From Haloparvum alkalitolerans (GTDB taxonomy: Archaea; Halobacteriota; Halobacteria; Halobacteriales; Haloferacaceae): a stretch of 64,000 nt of DNA. The notes below the pieces were generated by a model. That model worked only from the letters and a program-made list of their open reading frames with translations. It did no database searches and was not told the origin of the DNA. Position 1 is the first letter of the stretch. Each line of letters starts with the position of its first letter. The stretch spans positions 1 through 64,000 of the forward strand of contig NZ_JBNLIA010000001.1 in assembly GCF_050122995.1 (NCBI RefSeq), given 5' to 3'. A program made the translations under genes and the position numbers. Of the stretch, positions 26,467 to 34,458 are shown in pieces.

Positions 26467-27639
26467 ATGAACATCGACGCACGGATCGACCGACGACGCC
26501 GCGGCGACGACGGCCAGCGGCTGGTGCGCGACTACACGGCGATCGCTCCCACCGCGCACGCGGACGAGCCCGTCGACCGCGGCCCCACGCTCGAGCGGAT
26601 CCTCGACCACCTCGACCCGGCCTTCGAGGGGACGATCCCGCCGAACGCCTACGTGCACGGCCCGGCCGGCTCCGGGAAGTCCGCGGTCGTGACGGCGCTT
26701 TTCGATCGGCTCCGACGGACCTCCGCCGAGACACGGACGGGGATCCACACCAGCACGCGCGCGGTGCCGACGACGCTCCCGCAGTTCGTCCGCGTCGACA
26801 TGCGCGAGACGACCAGCGCGTTCGGCTTCTACCGCGCGGTGCTGGACGGCGTGGTCGAGGAGTCGGTGCCCGGCCACGGCGTGAGCACCGACGAGTTGCG
26901 CGACCGCCTCCGCGAGACGCTGACCGGGACGCCGGGGGCCGTCGTGGCGGTCGACCACGTCGACGACCCGGAGGCGGACGACCGGCCGGACCCCGTCGAG
27001 TTATTCGCTGGCCTGCCGAGCAACGCGAGTTGGCTCGCCGTCGGGCGGACGCCGCCCGCGGAGACGTCCCTGTCGGAGTACACCGCGACGACGCTCGCGG
27101 TCGACCGCTACCGCCAGCAGATCCTCGTCGACATCCTCACCTCGCGAGCGTCTTCGGGGCTCGCGCGCGGGGCGCTCGACCACTCGCTCGCCCGCCGGAT
27201 CGCCGAGTGGGCCGACGGGGACGCCCACGACGCGCTGACGGTGCTGTTCGTCGCGGCCGTCCGCGCGGACCGCGAGGGCGGGACCCGGCTTTCGGAGGCG
27301 GACGTCAACGCCGCCATCGCGGAGATGCCGGAGCCGTGCGCGGCGCTCGGCCGCGTCCTCGCGCTGCAGGACAACCGCCGCGCCGTGTTGCGCGCGCTCG
27401 TGACCCTCGACGAGGACGAGCGCGCGTCGGTCACCGAGACGACTGAGGCCATCGCGGCCGACCCCGACGTGGACCTCTCCGCGGGGACGGTCAAGCGGTT
27501 CCTCTACGAGCTCGCGGAGGCGGGGATCATCGCCCGCGTGCGCGCCGAGGAGGCGAGCGGGCGCGGCCGCCCGCCGAGCCGCGTCGAACTCCGGTTCCCG
27601 CCCACCGCGTTCCGGCGCCTGGACGACCTGCGGGAGTGA
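26467..27639 (+). CDS. Orc1/Cdc6-like AAA+ ATPase
   Basis: A 390-residue member of the archaeal Orc1/Cdc6 family with N-terminal DYTAIAPTAHADEPVDRG, Walker A GPAGSGKSA (residues 65-73), a Walker B-like VVAVDHVDD and a C-terminal winged helix (SAGTVKRFLYELAEAGIIARV). The Walker B lacks the usual DE pair (D-H instead), and sensor-like segments are weak, so it may be a diverged paralogue rather than an origin-firing initiator. The upstream 148 bp hold no AT-rich unwinding region and no origin-recognition-box repeats. It may act as a regulator or as an initiator elsewhere. Confidence 0.72.
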   Translation: MNIDARIDRRRRGDDGQRLVRDYTAIAPTAHADEPVDRGPTLERILDHLDPAFEGTIPPNAYVHGPAGSGKSAVVTALFDRLRRTSAETRTGIHTSTRAVPTTLPQFVRVDMRETTSAFGFYRAVLDGVVEESVPGHGVSTDELRDRLRETLTGTPGAVVAVDHVDDPEADDRPDPVELFAGLPSNASWLAVGRTPPAETSLSEYTATTLAVDRYRQQILVDILTSRASSGLARGALDHSLARRIAEWADGDAHDALTVLFVAAVRADREGGTRLSEADVNAAIAEMPEPCAALGRVLALQDNRRAVLRALVTLDEDERASVTETTEAIAADPDVDLSAGTVKRFLYELAEAGIIARVRAEEASGRGRPPSRVELRFPPTAFRRLDDLRE

Positions 27640-27750
27640 CCCGCGGCCGGCGATCAGGAACACGGCGCGCGGCCGGGGTGGTTGCGGGGGCGTCTCCGAC
27701 GCCGCCGCGCGGGCGCAAGGTAGTTGCCGCGGCGGCCGCGATGTTCGGCC

Positions 27751-28434
27751 ATGGTTCCGCCCCTCGTGCTGGACATCGACGGGACGCTGACGACGCCGGA
27801 GCACCGCGTCGACCGTCGGGTCTTCGAGTTGCTGCCCGGCTGGGACGCGCCGGTGGTGTTCGCGACCGGGAAGTCGTTCCCCTATCCGGTCGCGCTCGCG
27901 CACTTCCTGGGACTGCCCGAGAACGTGGTCGCCGAGAACGGCGGCGTCGTGTACGCCGACGGCGAGACGACGCTCGCGGGCGACGCGGAGGCCTGCTGGG
28001 AGGCGGTCGAGGAGTTCCACCGCCGCGGCGGCGACCTCGGATGGGGGACGCGCTCGACGGTGAACCGCTGGCGCGAGACGGAGGTGGCCGCCTCGCACGA
28101 CGCCGACGAGGACCTGCTCCGCGAGGTCGCCGCCGGCTACGACCTGGAGGTCGTGGACACGGGCTACGCGTACCACGTCAAGACGCCCGGCGTGAGCAAG
28201 GGCGCCGCCTTCGAGACGCTCTGCGAGACGCTCCGGGTCGACCCGGAGCGGTTCGTCGCGGTCGGCGACAGCGTCAACGACGTCTCGACGTTCGCGGTCG
28301 CGGGCGAGTCGTACGCGGTCGCCAACGCCGACGAGGCCGCCCGCGAGGCCGCCGACCGCGTGCTCGAGGCGGGCTACATGGACGGCACCGCGGCGGTGCT
28401 GGAGGCGCTGCGTGAGGGCGCGGCGGGGCCGTGA
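27751..28434 (+). CDS. HAD-superfamily phosphatase, archaeal phosphoglycolate phosphatase-like
   Basis: A 227-residue cytoplasmic phosphatase of the HAD IIB group. Motif I is VLDIDGTLTTPEH, where the first Asp is the nucleophile. Motif II is around FATGKSFPYP, the lysine is in KTPGVSKGAAFE, and motif III/IV is VGDSVNDVSTFAVA. This layout is that of the archaeal phosphoglycolate phosphatase (Thermoplasma TA0175-like) and related sugar phosphatases. The start at 27751 removes nine arginine-rich residues and places a TATA-like aaggtagttgcc 28 nt upstream. Confidence 0.82.
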   Translation: MVPPLVLDIDGTLTTPEHRVDRRVFELLPGWDAPVVFATGKSFPYPVALAHFLGLPENVVAENGGVVYADGETTLAGDAEACWEAVEEFHRRGGDLGWGTRSTVNRWRETEVAASHDADEDLLREVAAGYDLEVVDTGYAYHVKTPGVSKGAAFETLCETLRVDPERFVAVGDSVNDVSTFAVAGESYAVANADEAAREAADRVLEAGYMDGTAAVLEALREGAAGP

Positions 28435-28442
28435 CCCGTGCG

Positions 28443-28476
28443 CCGCAAGGGCCTTGCGGGCACGGCCCGTAGGGCC
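28443..28476. promoter_or_regulatory. Two perfect palindromes upstream of msrB
   Basis: CCGCAAGG-g-CCTTGCGG (28443-28459) and GGCCC-gta-GGGCC (28464-28476) fill the short gap between the phosphatase stop and the msrB ATG at 28481. The first lies at the expected TATA/BRE position of msrB, so it could be an operator. Alternatively the pair forms RNA hairpins. Confidence 0.55.
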
Positions 28477-28480
28477 GGCC

Positions 28481-28924
28481 ATGAGTGACGCGGACACGGA
28501 GACCGGCGACGGACCCGCGGACGAGGTCCCGGAGAGCGAGGCCGACTGGCGCGAGCGGCTGACCGACGAGGAGTACCGCGTGTTGCGCGAGGCGGGCACC
28601 GAAGCCCGGTTCTCGGGCGACTACGTCGACCACGACGAGGACGGGATCTACCGGTGTAAGGCCTGCGGCGAGGTGCTGTTCGAGTCCGAGACGAAGTACG
28701 ACTCCGGCTGCGGCTGGCCCGCCTTCTACGCCGCCGAGGAGGAGTCGGTGACCACGCGGAAGGACACCAGCCACGGGATGGTTCGGACGGAGGTCAGGTG
28801 TGCCGACTGCGACTCCCACCTCGGGCACGTCTTCGACGACGGCCCCGAACCGACCGGGAAGCGCTTCTGTATCAACTCGGTGGCGATGGAGTTCGACGAG
28901 GGGCCGGCCGGCGAGGACGCGTAG
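28481..28924 (+). CDS. msrB: Peptide-methionine (R)-S-oxide reductase
   Basis: Repairs methionine-R-sulfoxide in proteins. The 147-residue protein has the MsrB fold with both structural zinc pairs (CKAC and CADC), the substrate region SGCGWPAFY, THGM-like SHGMVRTEVRC, SHLGHVFDDGP and the catalytic cysteine in RFCINSVAMEF. The resolving cysteine typical of some MsrB is not evident, so it may use an external thiol. The ATG at 28481 gives a short acidic N-terminal tail. It converges with the hydrolase gene with a 12-bp gap. Confidence 0.92.
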   Translation: MSDADTETGDGPADEVPESEADWRERLTDEEYRVLREAGTEARFSGDYVDHDEDGIYRCKACGEVLFESETKYDSGCGWPAFYAAEEESVTTRKDTSHGMVRTEVRCADCDSHLGHVFDDGPEPTGKRFCINSVAMEFDEGPAGEDA

Positions 28925-28936
28925 CGCCGCGAACCG

Positions 28937-29710
28937 CTACTGATTCGCGGACCGCTCGTCCAGCGCGACGGCGACGCTCCGGACGGCCACATCCGCGGCG
29001 AACGCCTCGCCGTCCGCCTCCAGTTGCTCGAACGTGTCGTAGTGGATCGGGACGACCAGCTCCGGCCGCATCGCGTCGGCCAACTCGGCCGAGGCCGCCT
29101 CGTCCGAGACGATGCCACCCCCGCCGATGTTCGCGAGGAACAGGTCGACGTCCAGTTCCGCGAAGCCGTCGAGCGCGTCGGAGTCGCCCGGCCAGAAGAG
29201 GCGCTTGCCGCCGAGCGCGACGAGGAAGCCGCAGCCGAGCCCCTTCGGATGCGTGACGGTGCCGTCCGCGCTCGCGTTCGGCCCCTCGGGGTCGTTGTAC
29301 GCCGGCACCGACCAGACCGTCGCGTCGGGGTCGACCGTGCCCGCGTCCGCGGACGCGTCACCCGCCGCACCGGCGGCCGCGACCTCCAGTTCGTCCTCCT
29401 CCTCGACGCGGACGACCTCGTAGTCCGCCGCCAGGTCGGCGATCGGCTCCACGTCGCGGTCGATGCCCGCCGGGTCGACGCCCTCGTAGATCACCAGCGT
29501 CGCGTCCTCGCCGGCCACCGACCGGATGCCGTCGCTGTCGTAGTGGTGGTCGTGGGTGACGAGCACGAGGTCGCCGTCCTTCGCCCAGTAGTCGTCGAGG
29601 ACGCCGTAGCGGCCGGGGTCCGTGTAGCAGACGTAGCCGTCGGGCGTCTCGACGCGTGCGGTCGCGTAGCCGAGCCAGTCGACGGTGAACCCGTCGTAGC
29701 GAACCGTCAT
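28937..29710 (-). CDS. Metallo-beta-lactamase-fold metal-dependent hydrolase (UlaG-like)
   Basis: A 257-residue protein with the UlaG/YfjR-type MBL fold. It starts DGFTVDWLGYATARVET (the typical WLGxA-Tx-R), then the metal motif THDHHYDSDG (His53, His55, His56, Asp58), GCGFLVALGGKRLFWPGDSD, VDLFLANIGGGG and the final metal ligand PIHYDTF. An acidic, Ala-rich loop (about 102-120) is inserted. Substrate unknown. The ATG at 29710 is preferred over one 13 codons upstream. It lies just downstream of the DNA ligase gene on the same strand. Confidence 0.8.
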   Translation of the reverse strand: MTVRYDGFTVDWLGYATARVETPDGYVCYTDPGRYGVLDDYWAKDGDLVLVTHDHHYDSDGIRSVAGEDATLVIYEGVDPAGIDRDVEPIADLAADYEVVRVEEEDELEVAAAGAAGDASADAGTVDPDATVWSVPAYNDPEGPNASADGTVTHPKGLGCGFLVALGGKRLFWPGDSDALDGFAELDVDLFLANIGGGGIVSDEAASAELADAMRPELVVPIHYDTFEQLEADGEAFAADVAVRSVAVALDERSANQ

Positions 29711-29793
29711 GTGCGCCCCTGCGCGGGCGACCGCCTTGAGGGTGGCCATCCCGGCGGCGGACGACCGCTCGACGACGAGGGCGCCGGGCTCCG

Positions 29794-31641
29794 TCAGTCG
29801 CCGGCGTCGCCGGCCAGCCGCTCGACGCGCGCCAGCGAGTCCGCGTCGACGGGGTCCTTGTCCGCGCGGACCTCCACGAACCGCGGGAACCGGAGCGCGT
29901 AGCCCGACGAGTAGGTGGGCGAGCGCTGGATCTCCTCGTAGCCGACCTCGAAGACGACCGCGGGCCTGATGTCGACCTCGGTGCCCGACTCCGCGAGGAC
30001 GTGCGGTTCCAGCAGGTCGGTCAGCTCCTCCAGTTCCGCGTCGGTAATGCCGGTCGCGACCTTGCCGATCGTCTCGTAGGCGTCGGCTCCTCGGTCCCTG
30101 CCGTCTCCGCCGTCCCCGCCGCTGCTCCCTCCCGCCCGGACCGACAGTTCGAACGTCCCGAGCAGTGAGGCGCGCCGCCCCTCGCCCCACTCCGCGCCGG
30201 TGACCACGAGGTCGAGCGTCTCGACGTCCGGCTTGCGCTTGAGCCAGTTGCGCCCGCGGTCGCCCGGCGTGTACGCCGCGTCGGGGTCCTTCAGCATGAT
30301 CCCCTCGTGGCCCGCCTCCAGCGCCGCCGCCTCGACGGCCGCGATCTCGTCGGGGTCGTCGGTCACGGTCACGTCCGCGGCCGCGTCGGGCAGGAGCGCG
30401 GCGAGACGGTCGTGGCGCTCGCGGAGCGGCGCGTTCACGAGGTCGTCGCCGTCGGCGTGCAGGCAGTCGAACGCGTGGAGGCGGAGCTCCACCTCCTCGC
30501 GCATCCGGTCCACGTCGTGCTTCCGTCGGAAGCGGCGCAGGACCTCCTGGAACGGGAGCGGGTCGCCCGCGTCGTCGACCGCGACGACCTCGCCGTCGAG
30601 GATGACCGGCACGTCGACGCGCTCCGCGACGTACTCGACGATCTCCGGGAGGGCGTCGGTCACGTCGTCCATGTTCCGGGAGTAGAGTGCCGGCCCGAGC
30701 GCGTCGCCCGTCTTCGTCCCCTCTTCGACCGCGGGGTCGTAGTGGACCTGCACCCGCGCGCCGTCGAACTTGGTCTCGACGGCCGCCTCGCCCCACTCCT
30801 CGAGCGCGTCCGCGGCCGTGCCCGCCTGCGCGAGCATCGCCTGCACGGGGCGACCCACCTCCAGTCCCTCCTCGTCGAGGCCCGCCGCGCCCTCCTCGCG
30901 GGCCAGCACCGCGACGCGCCCGTAGTCGTTGGTCACCTGAAGCGCGCGCTCGACGGTCGCAACTTCCTCGTCGGTGGCGTGAACCACCGGCTCGTCGGAC
31001 CCCTCTTCGGGGGCCGCCGCGTCCCCGGCCGACAGAAACGCCTCGGAGATCGCGTCCCGGACGGCGCCCTCGCCGACGCCGAGGCGCATCTCGCCGAGCA
31101 CGAGCCGGGCGATGAGCTTCGCCTCCGCGGGCTCCGAGCGGTTGAACAGGCCGAACAGCGCGTCGCGCTTCGTGGACTCGCTGCCGGCGCCCGAGGCCGC
31201 CGCGAGGGCCCGCAACTCGGCGTCGACCTCGGCGACGGTCAGCCCGGCGCCGGCCGTCGCTCCGCCGCCGCTCCCCGCTCCGTCACCGCCGTCCGCTCCG
31301 TCACCGCCGCCCGCGAACGCCGCGAGGCCGCGCTGGCCGCCGAAGTCGTAGTCGGCGGCGACGGCGCCGATCTCCCCCAGCTCCGCGAGTGTGGTCTCCA
31401 CGTCGGCCGCGTCCACGTTCGGGCCCGCGGCCCGTGCGATGGCCTCGTAGCAGAGCGCCGGCCCCACGTCCAGCGTCCGGGTGTCGTGGGCCGGGAAGAC
31501 GCGTCCGAGCAGGAAGCGGGTGACGGTCGGGAGGTCCGGGCCCGCCTCCGCGAGCAGGTCCGCGACCAGCGCCACCGTCTCCAGGTCCGCGGGCTCGGCT
31601 TCCAACTCCTCGGCGCGGGCGGCGAACGCGGCGAACTCCAT
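29794..31641 (-). CDS. lig: ATP-dependent DNA ligase
   Basis: Archaeal replicative and repair ligase. The 615-residue protein has the three-part structure: DNA-binding domain (residues 1-220, with GEMRLGVGEG), adenylation domain with catalytic Lys291 in ETKFDGARVQVH, motifs LDGEVVA, LRLHAFDCL and EGIMLKDP, KRKPDVETLDLVV, and a C-terminal OB domain ending in EVGYEEIQRSPTYSSGYALRFPRF. A Gly-rich loop at about residues 110-133 is a haloarchaeal insertion. The start at 31641 has gcgcttttggg about 31 nt upstream. It diverges from the GCS2-like gene. Confidence 0.95.
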   Translation of the reverse strand: MEFAAFAARAEELEAEPADLETVALVADLLAEAGPDLPTVTRFLLGRVFPAHDTRTLDVGPALCYEAIARAAGPNVDAADVETTLAELGEIGAVAADYDFGGQRGLAAFAGGGDGADGGDGAGSGGGATAGAGLTVAEVDAELRALAAASGAGSESTKRDALFGLFNRSEPAEAKLIARLVLGEMRLGVGEGAVRDAISEAFLSAGDAAAPEEGSDEPVVHATDEEVATVERALQVTNDYGRVAVLAREEGAAGLDEEGLEVGRPVQAMLAQAGTAADALEEWGEAAVETKFDGARVQVHYDPAVEEGTKTGDALGPALYSRNMDDVTDALPEIVEYVAERVDVPVILDGEVVAVDDAGDPLPFQEVLRRFRRKHDVDRMREEVELRLHAFDCLHADGDDLVNAPLRERHDRLAALLPDAAADVTVTDDPDEIAAVEAAALEAGHEGIMLKDPDAAYTPGDRGRNWLKRKPDVETLDLVVTGAEWGEGRRASLLGTFELSVRAGGSSGGDGGDGRDRGADAYETIGKVATGITDAELEELTDLLEPHVLAESGTEVDIRPAVVFEVGYEEIQRSPTYSSGYALRFPRFVEVRADKDPVDADSLARVERLAGDAGD

Positions 31642-31745
31642 ACGGTCGCCCTCGGCCGGCGGGGCCCAAAAGCGCCCCGATGGTGGGCGGTCGCGCCGGC
31701 CCGCGCGACCGTGACGCCCTCCCGCGAGCGCCGCCTCGGCCGCCG

Positions 31746-31756
31746 TCATTTATAAG
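31746..31756 (+). promoter_or_regulatory. Promoter of the GCS2-like gene
   Basis: catttataagc is one of the best TATA matches in the window, centred about 28 nt before the ATG at 31779, and decides that start over one 33 codons upstream. Confidence 0.65.
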
Positions 31757-31778
31757 CTCGCGGCCGCACGGGACGGGC

Positions 31779-33341
31779 ATGAGCACCGAGCCCGACCTCG
31801 CGGCCCGCGTGCGTGCGGCGCTGGACGTGGACGCCGAGGCGTTCGCCGACCGAGCGGCCGCGGAGGCGGAGCTTGTCAAACAGCACCTCCGCGACGGCGC
31901 GTTCGACAACCACCAGTCCATCGTCGGCTTCGAGTACGAGTTCTACGCGGTCGCGGACGGGCGGTGGAGCGAGGAGTCGCGCGCGGGCGACTACGCGCTG
32001 ATGCGCGTCCCGCGCCGCCTGCTGGAGCTGATGGGGTTCGAGAAGGAGCTCGGGCTCCACAACGCGGAGATGTCCACCAGCCCGCAGCCGCTCTCCGACC
32101 ACGGGCTGGAGTCGCAGGAGGCGGAGGTCCGCGCGCGCCTCGCCGCGGCGCTCGCGCCGGCCTCCGCGGAGGGGATGCGGCTCGTCTCGGACGGGCTCTG
32201 GACCATCCCGCCCGCCGGCGAGGGGGCCGCCGAGTACCTCACCGACAGCGTCGACCTCGACGGCGTCACCGTGGCGACGAACATGAGCGCCGCCGACCGC
32301 TACCACGCGATGGCCAACGACTCCGCAGAGGCGAACGCGGACGCGGGGGAGGTGACGCGGCTCGAGGCGCCGGGCGTGAGCCTCACGGCGGACACCGTGA
32401 TGCCCGAGAGCCTGATCACCTCGATCCAGCCGCACTATCAGGTGGCGCAGGCCGCCACGCTCCCGAAGCACTTCCGGTACGCGCTCCGCGTCGCGGCCCC
32501 GCTACTGGCGCTCGGCGTCAACTCGCCGTTCTTCCCGCCGGAGCTGTACGACGACGACTGGCGCGAGGACCCCGAACGCGTGCTCGCCGAGGGCGCCCAC
32601 GAGAACCGCGTCCACGTCTTCGAGTCGGTGCTCAACGGACGCACCGAGGCCGACAAGGTTCGGTTCCCGCGCGACCTGGAGACGGTCGAGGAGGCGGTCG
32701 ACCGCGTGGCGGCCGACGAGACCATCGTCCCGATGCCCGTCTCGGAGGGTGACCGCTTCGACGACGAGTTCGCCACGTTCCGGCTCAAACACGGCACCTA
32801 CTGGCGCTGGGTCAGACCGGTGTTCGAGGGCGCTTCGCGCTCGTCCGCGAACGCGCGGATCGAGTTCCGGCCGGTGGCCGCACAGCCCACCGTCCGCGAC
32901 TCCGTGGCGTTCCAGGCCGCCTTCGCCGGCCTGATGGAGGGGTTGCCACACCGCGAGCATCCGGTCATCGAACTCCCGTGGGAGACCGCCCGCGACAACT
33001 TCTACGCGGTCGTGGCTGACGGCATCGACGCCGACATGCAGTGGGTCGACGCCGAGGGGCGACACACGGAGGCCAACGAGGCCATCTACGACGACCTGCT
33101 CGACGCGGCGGAGGCCGGACTGCGCGACGCGGGGTGCTCCTTCGAGGAGGCGGCCCGCTGGCTCGCGCCCCTGCGCTGGCGCGTCGAGCGCTGGACGACG
33201 CCCGCCGGCTGGAAGCGCGACCGCTTCCGCCAGGCGGTCGCGGACGGCGCCTCGGTCGACGAGGCGGTCCACGCCGCCCAGCGCGCGTACATCAGGAAGC
33301 AGACGGACACCCTCATCGAGGGCAGCCTCGCGGACTGGTGA
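31779..33341 (+). CDS. Glutamate-cysteine ligase-like (GCS2 superfamily) protein
   Basis: A 520-residue cytoplasmic protein. SIVGFEYEFYAV near residue 48 and ANARIEFRPVAAQPTVRDSVAFQAAFAGLM near residue 370 resemble the glutamate- and metal-binding acidic strands of the GCS2/carboxylate-amine ligase superfamily. LHNAEMSTSPQPL is another conserved-looking block. It is longer than the ~360-residue GshA of haloarchaea that makes gamma-glutamylcysteine, so it may join other substrates. Flanked by ligase and proteasome genes with no pathway hint. Confidence 0.62.
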   Translation: MSTEPDLAARVRAALDVDAEAFADRAAAEAELVKQHLRDGAFDNHQSIVGFEYEFYAVADGRWSEESRAGDYALMRVPRRLLELMGFEKELGLHNAEMSTSPQPLSDHGLESQEAEVRARLAAALAPASAEGMRLVSDGLWTIPPAGEGAAEYLTDSVDLDGVTVATNMSAADRYHAMANDSAEANADAGEVTRLEAPGVSLTADTVMPESLITSIQPHYQVAQAATLPKHFRYALRVAAPLLALGVNSPFFPPELYDDDWREDPERVLAEGAHENRVHVFESVLNGRTEADKVRFPRDLETVEEAVDRVAADETIVPMPVSEGDRFDDEFATFRLKHGTYWRWVRPVFEGASRSSANARIEFRPVAAQPTVRDSVAFQAAFAGLMEGLPHREHPVIELPWETARDNFYAVVADGIDADMQWVDAEGRHTEANEAIYDDLLDAAEAGLRDAGCSFEEAARWLAPLRWRVERWTTPAGWKRDRFRQAVADGASVDEAVHAAQRAYIRKQTDTLIEGSLADW

Positions 33342-33402
33342 GGTCGCGGACCCGGCGTCTCGCGTTCCGGACTATTTCGACGAGCGTCGCGCTGGTGGAC
33401 GG

Positions 33403-33432
33403 GCAAAAACGGAGAGAGAACGAACTTTTTCG
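33403..33432. terminator. Bidirectional terminator between GCS2-like gene and psmB
   Basis: A T-run at 33426-33430 serves the plus-strand gene, and an A-run at 33405-33409 (T-run on the minus strand) serves psmB. Both genes converge here. Confidence 0.5.
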
Positions 33433-33436
33433 CGGC

Positions 33437-34159
33437 TTACAGCAGCTCGTCGAACTCCTTGTGCCGGGTGACGTCGACGCCGTCCTCGGTGACGACGGCG
33501 ACGTTGATCCCGTTGCCGGAGGCGAGGTCGCGCTCGACGGCGGACTTGATCGCCTTCGCGGCGACGGTCGTCGCCTCGTCGACGGTGAGGTCCTCGCGGT
33601 GCTCCTGCTCGAGGACGCCGAGCGCGTACTGGGAGCCGGAGCCGGTGACGGTGTACTCCTCCTCGGTCGTACCGCCGAGGGCGTCGATGGAGTAGATGTG
33701 GGAGCCCTCCTCGTCGACGCCGCCGAGGATCGGCTGGACGACGAAGAACGCGCCGGAGCGGAGGAGGTTCCCGGTCAGCGTGGAGAGCGCCTGCATGGAC
33801 ATGTCCTTGCCGCGGCGGGCCTCGTAGAGGCTTGTCTCGGCCTTCAGCGTGGAGATGAGGTTCTGCGCGGCCGAGACCGAGCCCGCGATGGTGAGCGCGC
33901 CGGTCGGGTGGACCTGCTCGACCTTCTGAACGTCCTTCGAGGAGACCATGCCGCCGAGCGAGGCGCGCATGTCGGTCGCAAGCACGACGCCCTCGGCCGT
34001 CTTGATGCCGACGGTCGTCGTCCCCGTCTTCATGCCCTCGCCCTCGCCGGCGGAGGCGGCGCGCTGCTCGCTCTGGTCGAACTCGCCGAGCTCCGGCCCG
34101 AAGACCGGCTGGTCGACGTCGGAAAGCTCGCCGCTGAGATCGCCTGTCGGTGTTCGCAT
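33437..34159 (-). CDS. psmB: Proteasome beta subunit
   Basis: Catalytic subunit of the archaeal 20S proteasome. The 240-residue precursor has a 46-residue acidic propeptide ending MKTG, then TTTVGIKTAEGVVLATDMRAS. Autocleavage leaves Thr47 as the nucleophile. Lys and Asp partners are in the DMRAS and K region, with SGSQYALGVLE and the SAVERDLASGNGI segment typical of PsmB. The start at 34159 has the TATA-like gcctttatcagc 29 nt upstream, which excludes a start 40 codons further up. The TnpB element sits 170 bp upstream of this promoter. Confidence 0.95.
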   Translation of the reverse strand: MRTPTGDLSGELSDVDQPVFGPELGEFDQSEQRAASAGEGEGMKTGTTTVGIKTAEGVVLATDMRASLGGMVSSKDVQKVEQVHPTGALTIAGSVSAAQNLISTLKAETSLYEARRGKDMSMQALSTLTGNLLRSGAFFVVQPILGGVDEEGSHIYSIDALGGTTEEEYTVTGSGSQYALGVLEQEHREDLTVDEATTVAAKAIKSAVERDLASGNGINVAVVTEDGVDVTRHKEFDELL

Positions 34160-34181
34160 TACCGTCTCGTTAGCCCGGCGC

Positions 34182-34193
34182 GCTGATAAAGGC
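34182..34193 (-). promoter_or_regulatory. Promoter of psmB
   Basis: Minus-strand gcctttatcagc centred 29 nt before the ATG. Confidence 0.55.
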
Positions 34194-34458
34194 AACCCTT
34201 CGGCCCCTCGTTGCCCCTTCCGCGAGGGGGACGTAAAACCGATAGACAGAACCGTGTCAACGGGGGCAAACGGGGGCACCGCCGCCTCACGAGTCGCCGG
34301 ATCGTGACCGCTTACGGAGAATCGAGGAGAAAGCCCCGCCCTTTAGGGCGGGGATGAATCCGACAATACCGGTCACGAACGGCCGTTCGAGGGCACGGGA
34401 GGATATTCCACGCTGCGTAATCCATACTTTCAAATCGATTTGTCTACATAGATTATGT

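Noticed and set aside
23724..26474. 916-codon minus-strand frame opposite glpK and the membrane gene
   Set aside because: Shadow of the GC-rich sense genes.
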